From positions 310,001-374,000 of the forward strand of contig NZ_JAUSNR010000026.1 of NCBI RefSeq assembly GCF_030656345.1: DNA of 64,000 nt. The letters are read 5' to 3'. A program made the position numbers and the translations under genes. The stretch comes from Pseudotabrizicola sp. Lineage in GTDB: Bacteria; Pseudomonadota; Alphaproteobacteria; Rhodobacterales; Rhodobacteraceae. The notes under the pieces are model-generated. The model had not been told where the DNA came from. It did not search any database and saw only the letters and a program-made list of their open reading frames with translations. Numbering within the stretch: position 1 is the stretch's first letter; the number at the start of each line of letters is the position of its first letter. Shown here in pieces: positions 36,144 through 45,223 of this stretch.

Positions 36144-37067
36144 ATGCGAGACCCCATCTGTGTGCTGGCCAATGCCGGGTCGGGACGGAAATCCGCCGCG
36201 CGGATCGGGCAGTTGATCGCGCCCCTGCAGGCGGCAGGGCTGGCGCATGAGGTGCGGCTGATCCGCAAGGGCGCGCAGATCCCCGCCGCCGCCCGCAAGG
36301 CGCGCGAGGATGGCTTTGCCACCATCATCGCCGCCGGGGGCGATGGCACCATCTGCAGCGTGGCCACCGAACTGGCCGGATCGGACATCGCGCTTGGCAT
36401 CCTGCCCTTGGGCACCTTCAACTTTTTCGCCCGCTCGCTGGGGCTGGACACTGACCCGGGGTCGGCGATGATCCAGCTTCTGGCCGGGGTCGAAACGCAA
36501 GTGGCGGCGGGCGAGGTGAATGGCAAGCTGTTCCTGAACAACGCCAGCCTTGGCCTCTACCCCGCCCTGCTCGAACGGCGCGAGGCGGCCTATGCCAGAT
36601 GGGGCCGGTCACGGCTGGCGGCCTATTGGTCGGGGCTGCGGGTGCTGGCCACCTATAACCGCCCCAGCCGGATGACCTTGACGATCGACGGGGTGGTGCA
36701 GGTCCGGCACTCGCCGATGATCTTCATTGCGCAGAACGCCTATCAGCTGGAAGAATACGGCATGCACGAAGGCGTTGACCTGATCCGCAAGGGCCAGCTG
36801 GCGGTCTATATCGCGCCCGAACTGCGGCGCTGGCAGCTTCTGGGCTTTGCCCTGCGCATTGCGGTGCGCATGGCCCGGCCCTACCGCGATTTCACCCTGA
36901 TCGGTGCCGAGGCGCTACAGATCGAGACCCGCGCCCGCCGCCGCACCATCGCCCGCGATGGCGAGCGCGAGAAAATGGCGGCCCCCTTCGCCTTTCGCAC
37001 CCTGCCCGGCGCGCTGACGGTGATCGTGCCGGTGATCGCCCCCGCCCCCGTGCCAGAGGCGGCGTGA
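36144..37067 (+). CDS. Diacylglycerol kinase catalytic-domain protein
   Basis: 307 residues. N-terminal NAGSGRKS and IIAAGGDGTICSVATEL (the GGDGT nucleotide-binding motif), then LGILPLGTFNFFARSLGL, identify the DAGK_cat/YegS fold. Family members phosphorylate lipids such as diacylglycerol or sphingosine-like substrates; the specificity here is open. The ATG at 36144 is used (AGGAG is 11 bases upstream, rather far); a GTG at 36093 is possible. Its stop overlaps the metallophosphoesterase start as TGATG, so the two proteins are probably made together. Confidence 0.85.
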   Translation: MRDPICVLANAGSGRKSAARIGQLIAPLQAAGLAHEVRLIRKGAQIPAAARKAREDGFATIIAAGGDGTICSVATELAGSDIALGILPLGTFNFFARSLGLDTDPGSAMIQLLAGVETQVAAGEVNGKLFLNNASLGLYPALLERREAAYARWGRSRLAAYWSGLRVLATYNRPSRMTLTIDGVVQVRHSPMIFIAQNAYQLEEYGMHEGVDLIRKGQLAVYIAPELRRWQLLGFALRIAVRMARPYRDFTLIGAEALQIETRARRRTIARDGEREKMAAPFAFRTLPGALTVIVPVIAPAPVPEAA

Positions 37068-37879
37068 TGGGCCGGTTGCTGCACCTGTCAGACCTGCATT
37101 TCGGCACCGAACGGCACGGGCTGGTGGCCCCCCTGATCGCACTGGCGCGGCGGTTGCGCCCCGATGCCGTGGTGATCTCGGGCGATCTGACACAACGCGC
37201 CCTGCCCGCGCAATGGGCAGCGGCGCAAAGGCTGATCGCGGCCCTGCCGGGGCCGGTGCTCTGCATTCCCGGCAACCATGACGTGCCGCTCTACAACCCG
37301 CTGGAGCGCCTGCTGCGGCCATGGCGCGGCTATCGCGCCGTGGCAGGCCCGGATCTGGAGCCGGTGGTCGAGACCGGCGATCTGCTGGTGGTCGGCGTCA
37401 ACACCACCGACCCTTACGTCTGGCAGCGCGGCACCCTGCGTCCCGCATCGCTGCGCCATGTGGCGCAGGTGTTCGCCCGTGCCCGTCCCGGCCAGCTGCG
37501 CGTGGTGGCGCTGCACCACCCGCTGACCACGCCCGCCGCCACCGGCAAGACCCCGATGAAAGGCGCTGATGCCGGGGCCGAATCCCTCGCCCGCGCCGGG
37601 GCCGATGTCATCCTTTCCGGCCACCTCCACCTCTGGGCCGCCGCCCCCTTCGCCCTGCGCAAAGGCGCGCGCTCCATGCTCTGCGTGCAGGCCGGCACCA
37701 CCCTGTCGTCGCGCCTGCGGGGCGAGGACAATGACCTGAACCTGATCGACTTCGATCAGGGTCTGGTCACCGTCACCCGCTGGCGCACGGTGGGGGACAC
37801 GCTGGACTACGAGGCCGACAACGTGACGCGCTATCAGCAGGATAACGCGGATATGGGGTGGTTGAGCTCAGGCTTTTGA
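37067..37879 (+). CDS. Calcineurin-like metallophosphoesterase
   Basis: 270 residues with the full set of two-metal phosphoesterase motifs: HLSDLHFG (D9, H11), SGDLTQ, PGNHDVP, LHHPL and LSGHLHLW. The arrangement resembles the CpdA/phosphodiesterase class. Translational overlap with the lipid-kinase-like gene suggests work on a related phospholipid or phosphoester, which is inference. Its 3' end overlaps the convergent lower-GC gene by 12 bp. Confidence 0.88.
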   Translation: MGRLLHLSDLHFGTERHGLVAPLIALARRLRPDAVVISGDLTQRALPAQWAAAQRLIAALPGPVLCIPGNHDVPLYNPLERLLRPWRGYRAVAGPDLEPVVETGDLLVVGVNTTDPYVWQRGTLRPASLRHVAQVFARARPGQLRVVALHHPLTTPAATGKTPMKGADAGAESLARAGADVILSGHLHLWAAAPFALRKGARSMLCVQAGTTLSSRLRGEDNDLNLIDFDQGLVTVTRWRTVGDTLDYEADNVTRYQQDNADMGWLSSGF

Positions 37880-38422
37880 GAACAGGGTGCGAAATAGCAT
37901 AACTTCGAAATCGTTTGGTCGTTTCACAAAATCATCCGCTGTGCGCCAAAGAGACGTGACCAAAAAGGGAGTCCTTGGCGCATGCTTACTTGGATCAGTC
38001 GGGTATCGAAGAGGATAATCGCCAGACCCATGTAGTCTTCCAAGCTCAAGAACATACTCTACAATCAGAGTCGGAATTTCAGCATGGCTTGGAACATCAG
38101 GATAAAACCCTTTCGCGCGCTCTACTTCTGCCACCAATTCCGCATTGTAAGCTACATGGCCTCGAACTGGCTCACAAACAGCTGCGTGCCACATCCCCAC
38201 GATATCATGTCCTTGGCGGCCTGATTTCGGCGGCACCTGATTATTCAGATGAAAACACGCTTTAAGCATCAACTCGAGACCATGACCTGCGAGCGCTAGG
38301 GTCGGACGAAAAAGTACGCGACCTTTCGCTGGCTGCGCCTCGACCAAAGTGAGAGCGGCTTCAAGATATTGCTTTGCGACCATGGCGTGTTGCCCGGCCT
38401 CTGAATCAAAAAAGTCGGTCAT
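37868..38422 (-). CDS. Hypothetical protein, possibly HEPN-like, lower GC
   Basis: 184 residues, not firmly recognised. The segment TLALAGHGLELMLKACFHLNN resembles the helix seen in HEPN-type proteins (A-x-H-x-x-E-L-x-L-K), and HGLELMLKAC could form such a core, but the R-x4-6-H motif is not clear. GC content is visibly lower than in its neighbours (AT-rich codons throughout), suggesting acquisition. GGATGG lies 9 bases upstream of the ATG. It overlaps the metallophosphoesterase 3' end. Confidence 0.6.
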   Translation of the reverse strand: MTDFFDSEAGQHAMVAKQYLEAALTLVEAQPAKGRVLFRPTLALAGHGLELMLKACFHLNNQVPPKSGRQGHDIVGMWHAAVCEPVRGHVAYNAELVAEVERAKGFYPDVPSHAEIPTLIVEYVLELGRLHGSGDYPLRYPTDPSKHAPRTPFLVTSLWRTADDFVKRPNDFEVMLFRTLFSKA

Positions 38423-38466
38423 ATTACGTCCATCCGCTCACCATGGAGCCGACAAATACAACACCC

Positions 38467-38784
38467 TCACAACAGATCTTCTTCCTCACCCGTCACATCC
38501 ACCCCCATCGCCTCCAGCCCGGCCTCCAGATTTTCCGCCAGATGCGGCATCCCGGTCAGGTAGGTGGCGGTCGGCGTGGTGGCCTGGGTATAGGCGGTGG
38601 CAAGCGCCTCGGCGTAATCCTCGGCCTCGAACGCGCCGCGCCCGACCCAGGCAAGCGCGGTCAGGTGGGCTTTTTCATCCTCATTCAGGTTCTCGATAAA
38701 GGCGTGCAGCTCGGCGGCGGCAATCGGGCCTTCGCGGTGCTGAAAGATGATCTGAACGACTTTGGACGCGCTGATGTCTAACAT
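38467..38784 (-). CDS. DUF3775 family protein
   Basis: 105 acidic residues matching DUF3775: an N-terminal ISASKVVQIIFQHRE helix, LNEDEKAHLTALAWVGRGAFEAEDYAEAL and TYLTGMPHLAENLEAGLEAMG are the family's three conserved blocks. The function is unknown. GGGGGAA precedes the ATG. The gene lies downstream of the gcv operon in the same direction, beyond a strong hairpin, and has an 11-bp repeat array 111 bp upstream. Confidence 0.85.
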   Translation of the reverse strand: MLDISASKVVQIIFQHREGPIAAAELHAFIENLNEDEKAHLTALAWVGRGAFEAEDYAEALATAYTQATTPTATYLTGMPHLAENLEAGLEAMGVDVTGEEEDLL

Positions 38785-38867
38785 GGCATTCCCCCTGCCC
38801 CATGCTGCGCCGATGTGGGGCCATGTGCAAGGTCAGGGACCCATTCCCGGCAGAAAACCGGCAGCCA

Positions 38868-38893
38868 CGGGCGCCTGACAACTCAGGCGCCCG
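38868..38893 (-). terminator. Terminator-like hairpin after the gcv operon
   Basis: Perfect 11-bp stem CGGGCGCCTGA (38868-38878) / TCAGGCGCCCG (38883-38893) with a CAAC loop. On the minus strand a short TTTT follows about 12 bases later, so termination efficiency is uncertain. Confidence 0.6.
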
Positions 38894-38894
38894 C

Positions 38895-38946
38895 GTCATG
38901 CTGTAAGCCATACGTCAGCCATACGTGGGCCATACGTACATCATAC
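38895..38946 (-). repeat. 11-bp direct-repeat array 2
   Basis: On the plus strand GTCATG (38895) is followed 13 bp later by CCATAC at 38908, 38919 and 38930 and TCATAC at 38941, an exact 11-bp period. Here the units read GCCATACGT almost perfectly. It lies between the gcvP stop codon (5 bp away) and the hairpin before the DUF3775 gene, GTCATG end towards the latter. Confidence 0.85.
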
Positions 38947-38951
38947 CCCGG

Positions 38952-41822
38952 TTATTCCGCCGCTTCGGCGTAGCTTTCCACCGGCGGGCAGGTGCAGATC
39001 AGGTTGCGGTCGCCGTACACATTGTCGACCCGGCCCACCGGCGGCCAGTATTTATCCACCCGGAACGCCCCCGGCGGAAAGCACCCGGCCTCGCGGCTGT
39101 ATTTGCGGTCCCAGTCGGCGACAAGGTCGTTCACCGTATGGGGCGCATGGCGCAAGGGGCTGTCTTCGCTCGATATTTCGCCGTTCTCCACCGCCGCAAT
39201 CTCCGCGCGGATCGCCAGAAGCGCTGTGATGAAGCGGTCAATCTCGGCTTTGGTTTCGCTCTCAGTCGGCTCCACCATCAGCGTGCCCGAGACCGGCCAG
39301 GACATCGTTGGCGCATGAAAACCGTTGTCAATCAAGCGCTTGGCAATATCATCCACCGTCACGCCCACATCGGCAAAGGCGCGGGTGTCAAGGATGCACT
39401 CATGCGCCACCCGGCCCTTGTTGCCCATGAACAGAATGGGGTAGGCCCCCGCCAGCCGCGCCGCGATATAGTTGGCGTTCAGGATCGCCACACGTGTCGC
39501 CTGCGTCAGCCCCTCGCCGCCCATCATCAGACAATAGGCCCATGAAATCAGCAAGATAGAGGCCGACCCATAAGGTGCCGCCGAGACCGCCCCCGCATAA
39601 TCCTCGCTTTGCGGGCCTGCGCCCGCGGGCCCGCAAAGCTCGGTATGCCCCGGCAGAAACGGCGCCAGATGCGCGCCGACACCAATCGGCCCCATGCCGG
39701 GACCACCGCCGCCATGCGGGATCGCAAAGGTCTTGTGCAGGTTCAGGTGGCTGACATCGCCGCCGATCTTGCCGGGTTTCACCAGCCCCACCAGCGCGTT
39801 CATGTTGGCACCGTCGATATAGACCTGACCGCCGTGATCATGGGTGATCTGGCACACCTCGCGCACGGTCTCTTCAAACACACCATGGGTAGAGGGATAG
39901 GTGATCATGCAAGCCGCCAGACGGTCGCCCGCGGCAGCGGCCTTGGCCCGGAAATCCTCCACATCGATGTCGCCATTGGGCGCGGTTTTCACCACCACCA
40001 CCTGCATCCCCACCATCTGAGCGCTTGCCGGGTTGGTGCCATGGGCAGATGTGGGGATCAGGCAGACCTTGCGCTGCGCATCGCCGCGCGATTTGTGATA
40101 GGCCTGAATGGTCAGCAGCCCGGCATATTCCCCTTGGGCACCGGAATTTGGCTGCATCGACATCGCGTCATAGCCGGTGATCTCGCACAGCTTGGCCGAC
40201 AGATCATCGATGGCCTCTTTATAGCCAAGGGCTTGATCTGCCGGAGCAAAAGGATGCAATGACCCAAATTCCGGCCAGGTGATCGGCATCATCTCTGCCG
40301 CCGCGTTCAGCTTCATCGTGCACGACCCCAGCGGGATCATCGCGCGGTCGAGTGCCAGATCGCGGTCGGACAGGCGGCGCATGTAGCGCATCATTTCCGA
40401 TTCGGCGCGGTTCATGTGGAACACCGGATGCGTCAGGTAATCGGTCGTGCGCACCATGGCCTCGGGGAAGCCCAGCTGCGCCCGGTGGGGCGGCACGCCC
40501 TCTACCCCAAAGGCGCGCAGGATGCGTTGCAGCACGCGTTCATCTGTCGTCTCATCCAGCGCGATGCCCACGCGGTCGGTGCCGATCTTGCGGAAGTTCA
40601 GCCCTTCATGCCGGGCAGCGGCAAGAATGCCGGTCTGGCCCACCCCCACCTCAACCGTGATGGTGTCGAAGAACGCGGCGGGGGAGACCTTTGCCCCGGC
40701 GGCTTTCAGCGCGCGGGCAAGGCGGTTGGCCCCGAAATGCACCCGTTCCGCAATGGCGCGCAGGCCCAGCGGGCCGTGGAACACGGCATACATCGACGCC
40801 ATCACCGCCAGCAGCGCTTGTGCTGTGCAGACGTTGGACGTGGCCTTTTCGCGCCGGATATGCTGTTCGCGGGTCTGCAGCGACAGGCGATAGGCCTTAT
40901 TCCCACGTGAGTCGATCGACACACCCACGATCCGCCCCGGCATTGACCGTTTCAGATCATCACGGCAGGACATGAAGGCGGCATGCGGGCCGCCATAGCC
41001 CATGGGCACACCAAAGCGCTGCGCCGAACCGACGGCGATATCGGCCCCCATCGCGCCCGGTTCTTTCAACATACACAGCGCCAGCAGGTCAGTCGCCACG
41101 ATGGCGAGCGCCTTGGCACCGTGCAGCGCGGTAATCTGGTCAGTAAAATCAGTCACATGGCCATAGGTGCCCGGATACTGGAAGATCGCGGCGAATACCG
41201 CCGATGGGTCCAGCTTTGCCGGATCGCCGATGATGACTTCAATCCCCAAAGGTTCCGCCCGGGTCTTGATCACGCCGATGGTCTGCGGGTGGCAGTTGCG
41301 GTCGACGAAAAAGCCGCGCGCCTTGGATTTGGCAGAGCGTTCGGCCATCGTCATCGCCTCGGCCGCGGCTGTTGCCTCGTCCAGCAGGCTGGCATTGGCG
41401 ACCGGAAGCCCGGTCAGGTCGGCCACCATGGTCTGATAGTTCAGCAAAGCCTCCAGCCGCCCTTGGGCGATTTCGGGCTGATAGGGGGTGTAGGCTGTAT
41501 ACCACGCGGGGTTTTCCAGAATATTGCGCTGGATCGCGGGCGGCGTCACCGTGCCGTAATAACCCTGCCCGATCAGGCTGGTCATCACCGTGTTCAGCTT
41601 GCCGACGCTGCGCATCTTGTCCAGCAGTTCATGCTCGGCCAGCGGCGCCCAGGACAGCGGCGTGTTCTGCCGGATTGATTTCGGCACCGTTTCATCAATC
41701 AGCACGTCGAGCGTGGGCACGCCCACCACCTGCAACATCGCCTCCATCTCGGCGGGCGAGGGGCCGATGTGGCGGCGGTTGGCGAAATCATAGGGATCAT
41801 AGGCGACGGGGGTATAGGTCAT
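38952..41822 (-). CDS. gcvP: Glycine dehydrogenase (decarboxylating), P protein
   Basis: 956 residues, single-chain form. The PLP Lys lies in [39 protein letters not shown] and [14 protein letters not shown] are further signatures. It decarboxylates glycine and passes the aminomethyl group to GcvH. The ATG at 41822 fits the N terminus ([22 protein letters not shown]); the in-frame extension to 41867 is unlikely. It is the third gene of gcvT-gcvH-gcvP under the glycine riboswitch. Confidence 0.97.
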   Translation of the reverse strand: MTYTPVAYDPYDFANRRHIGPSPAEMEAMLQVVGVPTLDVLIDETVPKSIRQNTPLSWAPLAEHELLDKMRSVGKLNTVMTSLIGQGYYGTVTPPAIQRNILENPAWYTAYTPYQPEIAQGRLEALLNYQTMVADLTGLPVANASLLDEATAAAEAMTMAERSAKSKARGFFVDRNCHPQTIGVIKTRAEPLGIEVIIGDPAKLDPSAVFAAIFQYPGTYGHVTDFTDQITALHGAKALAIVATDLLALCMLKEPGAMGADIAVGSAQRFGVPMGYGGPHAAFMSCRDDLKRSMPGRIVGVSIDSRGNKAYRLSLQTREQHIRREKATSNVCTAQALLAVMASMYAVFHGPLGLRAIAERVHFGANRLARALKAAGAKVSPAAFFDTITVEVGVGQTGILAAARHEGLNFRKIGTDRVGIALDETTDERVLQRILRAFGVEGVPPHRAQLGFPEAMVRTTDYLTHPVFHMNRAESEMMRYMRRLSDRDLALDRAMIPLGSCTMKLNAAAEMMPITWPEFGSLHPFAPADQALGYKEAIDDLSAKLCEITGYDAMSMQPNSGAQGEYAGLLTIQAYHKSRGDAQRKVCLIPTSAHGTNPASAQMVGMQVVVVKTAPNGDIDVEDFRAKAAAAGDRLAACMITYPSTHGVFEETVREVCQITHDHGGQVYIDGANMNALVGLVKPGKIGGDVSHLNLHKTFAIPHGGGGPGMGPIGVGAHLAPFLPGHTELCGPAGAGPQSEDYAGAVSAAPYGSASILLISWAYCLMMGGEGLTQATRVAILNANYIAARLAGAYPILFMGNKGRVAHECILDTRAFADVGVTVDDIAKRLIDNGFHAPTMSWPVSGTLMVEPTESETKAEIDRFITALLAIRAEIAAVENGEISSEDSPLRHAPHTVNDLVADWDRKYSREAGCFPPGAFRVDKYWPPVGRVDNVYGDRNLICTCPPVESYAEAAE

Positions 41823-41890
41823 GGCTTGCCTGCGAATATCAGCGGGCGGGCGCAGGAGTGCGCCCACCGTCAGCGCGTCAGGGGAAAGGA

Positions 41891-42250
41891 TCAGCCGATG
41901 AAATCGGCGTATTCGTCTTCGTCCATGTAGTCATCAAGGGCGGCCAGATCGTCGATCTTCATCTTGAAGAACCACGCATCCCCGGTCGGATCTTCGTTCA
42001 CCAGCGCGGGTTTATCGACCAGCTTGGTGTTGACCTCGACAATCTCGCCGTCCAGCGGGGCCAGAATATCCGACGCGGCCTTGACGCTTTCGATCACGCA
42101 GACCTCATCGCCCTCGGCCACCATCGTCTCGGTTTCCGGCAGTTCGACGAAGACCACATCGCCCAGCTGGGTGGCGGCGTGTTCGGTGATGCCGACGACG
42201 ACCAGATCGCCCTCGACGCGCATCCATTCGTGTTCCTTGGTGTATTTCAT
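41891..42250 (-). CDS. gcvH: Glycine cleavage system H protein
   Basis: 119 residues, a small lipoyl-domain protein. The lipoylated Lys57 lies in [16 protein letters not shown]. The start [15 protein letters not shown] and the acidic end DEYADFIG are typical. It shuttles the aminomethyl group between GcvP and GcvT. It lies 9 bp after the gcvT stop and 68 bp before gcvP. Confidence 0.97.
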   Translation of the reverse strand: MKYTKEHEWMRVEGDLVVVGITEHAATQLGDVVFVELPETETMVAEGDEVCVIESVKAASDILAPLDGEIVEVNTKLVDKPALVNEDPTGDAWFFKMKIDDLAALDDYMDEDEYADFIG

Positions 42251-42259
42251 CGCAGTGCC

Positions 42260-43396
42260 TCAGCGTTTGTAGGTGGTGGGATGGAAGGGAATCGGGGTCA
42301 CGGTGACGGCCATGCGCTTGCCGCGCACTTCGCCCTCCAGCGCGGTGCCGGGGGCGGCATGGCTGGTCGCGACATACCCCATGGCGACGGGGGCCTGGAC
42401 CGAGGGGCCGAAGCCGCCGGAAGTGACCTCGCCCAAGGGCGTGCCGTCCGGGTCAAACAGTTGCGTGCCTTCGCGCATCGGGGCACGGGTCTGCGGAGAC
42501 AGGCCGACGCGCAGGCGTTCGGGCCCTTCGGTCAGTTCCTGCAAAATGCGGTCGGCCCCGGGGAAGCCCCCGGCGCGGGCCCCGCCAGAGCGGCGCACCT
42601 TCTGGATCGCCCATGTCAGCCCGGCCTCGACCGGGGTGGTGCCGGTGTCGATGTCATGCCCATAAAGGCACAGCCCCGCCTCCAGCCGCAAAGAGTCGCG
42701 CGCGCCAAGGCCGATGGGCATGACGCCTTCGGTGGACAACAGCGCGCGGGCAAGGTCCGCAGCACCCGCCTCGGGCACCGAAATCTCAAAACCGTCTTCG
42801 CCGGTATAGCCCGAGCGGCTGACCCACATCGGGCCAAAGCTGGTGTCAAACACCCGCACATCCATAAAGCGCATCTCGGCCACACCGGGCACCCACGCAG
42901 CAAGCGCCGCTTCGGCCAGCGGCCCCTGCAGCGCCAGCAGGGCGCGGTCGGTGATATGCTCGACCTCTGCCACCGATGACAGATGGGCGGTCATATGGGC
43001 GACATCGGCATCCTTGCAGGCGGCGTTGACCACGACGAACAGATGATCGCCGCGATTGGCGAACATCAGGTCATCCAGAATGCCGCCCTGTTCGTTGGTG
43101 AACAGGCCATAGCGCTGGCGACCCTCGGCCAGCCCCGCCACATCGACCGGCATCATCGCCTCGAACCCCGCCACCAGCGCGGCCATGTCGCCGGTTGGCC
43201 GCAGGATCACCTGCCCCATGTGGCTGACATCGAACAGCCCGGCAGCAGACCGTGTGTGCAGGTGTTCCGTCATCACGCCCGCAGGGTATTGCACCGGCAT
43301 GTCATAGCCCGCAAAGGGCACCATCCTGCCGCCAAGGCTGACATGCAGATCGTGCAGCACAAGCCGTTTCAGGTCAGACGTGTTCAGGTCGGTCAT
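42260..43396 (-). CDS. gcvT: Aminomethyltransferase (glycine cleavage T protein)
   Basis: 378 residues. The N terminus LHDLHVSLGGRMVPFAGYDMPVQYPAGV and the segments LFDVSHMGQ and SRSGYTGEDGFEISVP are diagnostic of GcvT. It transfers the one-carbon unit to tetrahydrofolate and releases ammonia. The ATG at 43396 has GGGGGCGG upstream. As the first gene of the operon it is directly controlled by the glycine riboswitch in its leader. Confidence 0.97.
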   Translation of the reverse strand: MTDLNTSDLKRLVLHDLHVSLGGRMVPFAGYDMPVQYPAGVMTEHLHTRSAAGLFDVSHMGQVILRPTGDMAALVAGFEAMMPVDVAGLAEGRQRYGLFTNEQGGILDDLMFANRGDHLFVVVNAACKDADVAHMTAHLSSVAEVEHITDRALLALQGPLAEAALAAWVPGVAEMRFMDVRVFDTSFGPMWVSRSGYTGEDGFEISVPEAGAADLARALLSTEGVMPIGLGARDSLRLEAGLCLYGHDIDTGTTPVEAGLTWAIQKVRRSGGARAGGFPGADRILQELTEGPERLRVGLSPQTRAPMREGTQLFDPDGTPLGEVTSGGFGPSVQAPVAMGYVATSHAAPGTALEGEVRGKRMAVTVTPIPFHPTTYKR

Positions 43397-43753
43397 TCCG
43401 CCCCCATATTTTCCGCCGGACAGCAGATTCCGGCACCGTTCAGACAGACTGATCCCTGCCCTGCGATGCCCCCTCTGTCCTTGCCCGTTCTGCCTTTCGG
43501 CAATCGGGCGCCTGAGATCGTTATCCCTTCGGCGGGCCAAAAGGCCACTCTCCAGAGTTCCGGTGCCAAGAACGGTCCCTTGCGCCTGAGAGTTTACCGG
43601 GGCGGTTGCTCCTTCGGCACCGGATGCCGTGCTTGCGCGCGGCCCCCGGATTCTCCCGATCCTGACAAGGATGATCTAGCGCGCGGGTGCATCCGCTGGC
43701 AAGGGGGAAACTGAAAGCGACACCCTGACGCGCCGGACCGACAGCGCAGGTGC
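43397..43753 (-). other. gcvT leader region containing the glycine riboswitch
   Basis: 357 bp between MATE (stop 43754) and gcvT. It holds the tandem riboswitch (43470-43666). Between riboswitch and gcvT a short hairpin, GCCGGA/TCCGGC (43415-43434 on the plus strand), lies just before the RBS and may be part of the expression platform. Confidence 0.7.
43470..43666 (-). promoter_or_regulatory. Tandem glycine riboswitch
   Basis: On the minus strand both aptamers are visible. Aptamer 1 has GGGAGAA, GCCGAAGGAGCAA and AAACTCTCAGGC followed by AAGGGACCG. Aptamer 2 has AACTCTGGAGAGTGGCC, CGCCGAAGGGATAACG, ATCTCAGGCGCCC and the closing GGACAGAGGGG. This is the standard two-aptamer arrangement upstream of gcvT, which normally switches expression on with glycine. 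Confidence 0.93.
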
Positions 43754-45118
43754 CTAAGCCTTGGGCTGCACGCCGTATTGATCGACCACCCGGAACACCA
43801 GCCACAGCGAGACGATGCCATAGATTACCCCGCCGACCGCCTGCCCGATCAGCACGCCTTGCGCGCCCCAGATCCCGGCAAACCACAGCGCAATGGGGAT
43901 GGTGCCCAACGTATGGCGGCCCCAGTTGAGCAGGGTGGACAGGAAGGGCCGGCCCAGATTGTTGCAGGCGGCGTTCGAGATGAACAGCAAACCGTTGAAG
44001 AAAAACAACAGGCACAACGGCCCGCAGAACAGGAACACCAGATCGCGGGTGATGCCTTCAGCATGGAACAGATCGGCAATCGGACCGCGCAGCACAAACA
44101 GCACCAGTGTGACCAGACTGATCACCACGGCGGTAAAGATCACCGCATCCCAGATCGCGCGGCGCACCCGGTCAATCTGCCCGGCCCCCGCATTCTGGCC
44201 GATGATCGGCCCGATGGCCCCCGCGAGCGCAAAGATCACCCCCAGAGCCACCGGCGTCAGCCGACCGGTAATCGCCATACCCGCCACCGCCGCCTCGCCG
44301 TAAGGCGCAATCAGCCGGGTGACAAAGGCCTGCCCGACCGGGGTCGCCACCTGCGTCAGAATCGCCGGACCGGCAATGCCCGCCATGCCGCGCGCATCTT
44401 CCGCCAGTTCCGGCACAGTCACCCGGGTAAAGCCGCCGTAATGCCGCCACAGCGGCCAGACCGCCATGGCCGCCACCATCAGCCGTGACAGGTTGGCCGC
44501 CCATGCCGCCCCGCTCAACCCCCAGCCAAAGCCGAAGATCAGGATCGGGTCGGCAATCGCCAGCACCACCGCGCCCCAGACCGTGACCATCATGGATCGC
44601 TTGGCATCGCCATGGCTGCGCAACACCCCTGCCCCGGTGATGCCCAGCATCAGAAAAGGCTGGCCCAGCATCGACAGGCTCAGATAGTGCACCGTCGCCT
44701 CTGCCGTCGGCCCTGTCGCCCCCAGCAGACCCACAATCGGCCCCAGCGCCGCCCAGACCACGGCGGTAAATGCCACCCCCAGCCCCAGCCCCAGCACCAG
44801 CCCGTTGGTCGCCCGCCGCCGCGCCAGATGCGCCTCGCGCTGGCCAAGGGCGCGGGCCACAACGGCAGATACCGCGATGGAAACGCCGATGCCAAAGCTG
44901 GTGGTGAAAAACAAAACCGCCCCGGCATAGCCCACCGCTGCGGTGGCCACCGGGTCAAGCAACCACGAAATATACAGGATGTTGATCAGATCAACGCTGA
45001 AAATCGCCATCAGCCCGACCGAAGAGGTCAGCGACATCACCACGACATGCCGCATCAGGCTGCCGGTCACAAAGCGCGGTGCCACCCCGCCAGCCGCAGA
45101 CCTTGCCCCCGCACTCAT
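43754..45118 (-). CDS. MATE family efflux transporter
   Basis: 454 residues with about twelve membrane helices in two MATE halves; conserved bits include FMLGITGAGVLRSHGDAK-like loops, VATPVGQAFVTRL and IGPIIGQNAGAGQ, the family's GQ-x-x-G repeat. MATE proteins export cationic drugs or metabolites against sodium or protons; the substrate is unknown. The ATG at 45118 is preceded by GAAGG and then GAGG. It lies downstream of gltX in the same direction with a GGAGTATTT element between them, and ends before the gcvT leader. Confidence 0.9.
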   Translation of the reverse strand: MSAGARSAAGGVAPRFVTGSLMRHVVVMSLTSSVGLMAIFSVDLINILYISWLLDPVATAAVGYAGAVLFFTTSFGIGVSIAVSAVVARALGQREAHLARRRATNGLVLGLGLGVAFTAVVWAALGPIVGLLGATGPTAEATVHYLSLSMLGQPFLMLGITGAGVLRSHGDAKRSMMVTVWGAVVLAIADPILIFGFGWGLSGAAWAANLSRLMVAAMAVWPLWRHYGGFTRVTVPELAEDARGMAGIAGPAILTQVATPVGQAFVTRLIAPYGEAAVAGMAITGRLTPVALGVIFALAGAIGPIIGQNAGAGQIDRVRRAIWDAVIFTAVVISLVTLVLFVLRGPIADLFHAEGITRDLVFLFCGPLCLLFFFNGLLFISNAACNNLGRPFLSTLLNWGRHTLGTIPIALWFAGIWGAQGVLIGQAVGGVIYGIVSLWLVFRVVDQYGVQPKA

Positions 45119-45136
45119 CCTCAGACCTTCCCGGCT

Positions 45137-45206
45137 TTCATCTTGACAAAAATACTCTCGGGGGTAGCCAATTGGTTTCGCCATTGGTCCGAGAACCCAA
45201 TTGGCT
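45137..45206 (-). repeat. GGAGTATTT element with preceding stem-loop, gltX-MATE gap
   Basis: The core on the minus strand is GAGTATTTTTGTCAAGATG (45138-45156 region), the same as the copy between deoB and add. Upstream in the reading direction is a stem-loop with arms AGCCAATTGG/CCAATTGGCT (45166-45175 and 45197-45206). Stem-loop plus T-rich tail again resembles a terminator. Confidence 0.65.
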
Positions 45207-45223
45207 GGGGGGCAGACAGCCCC

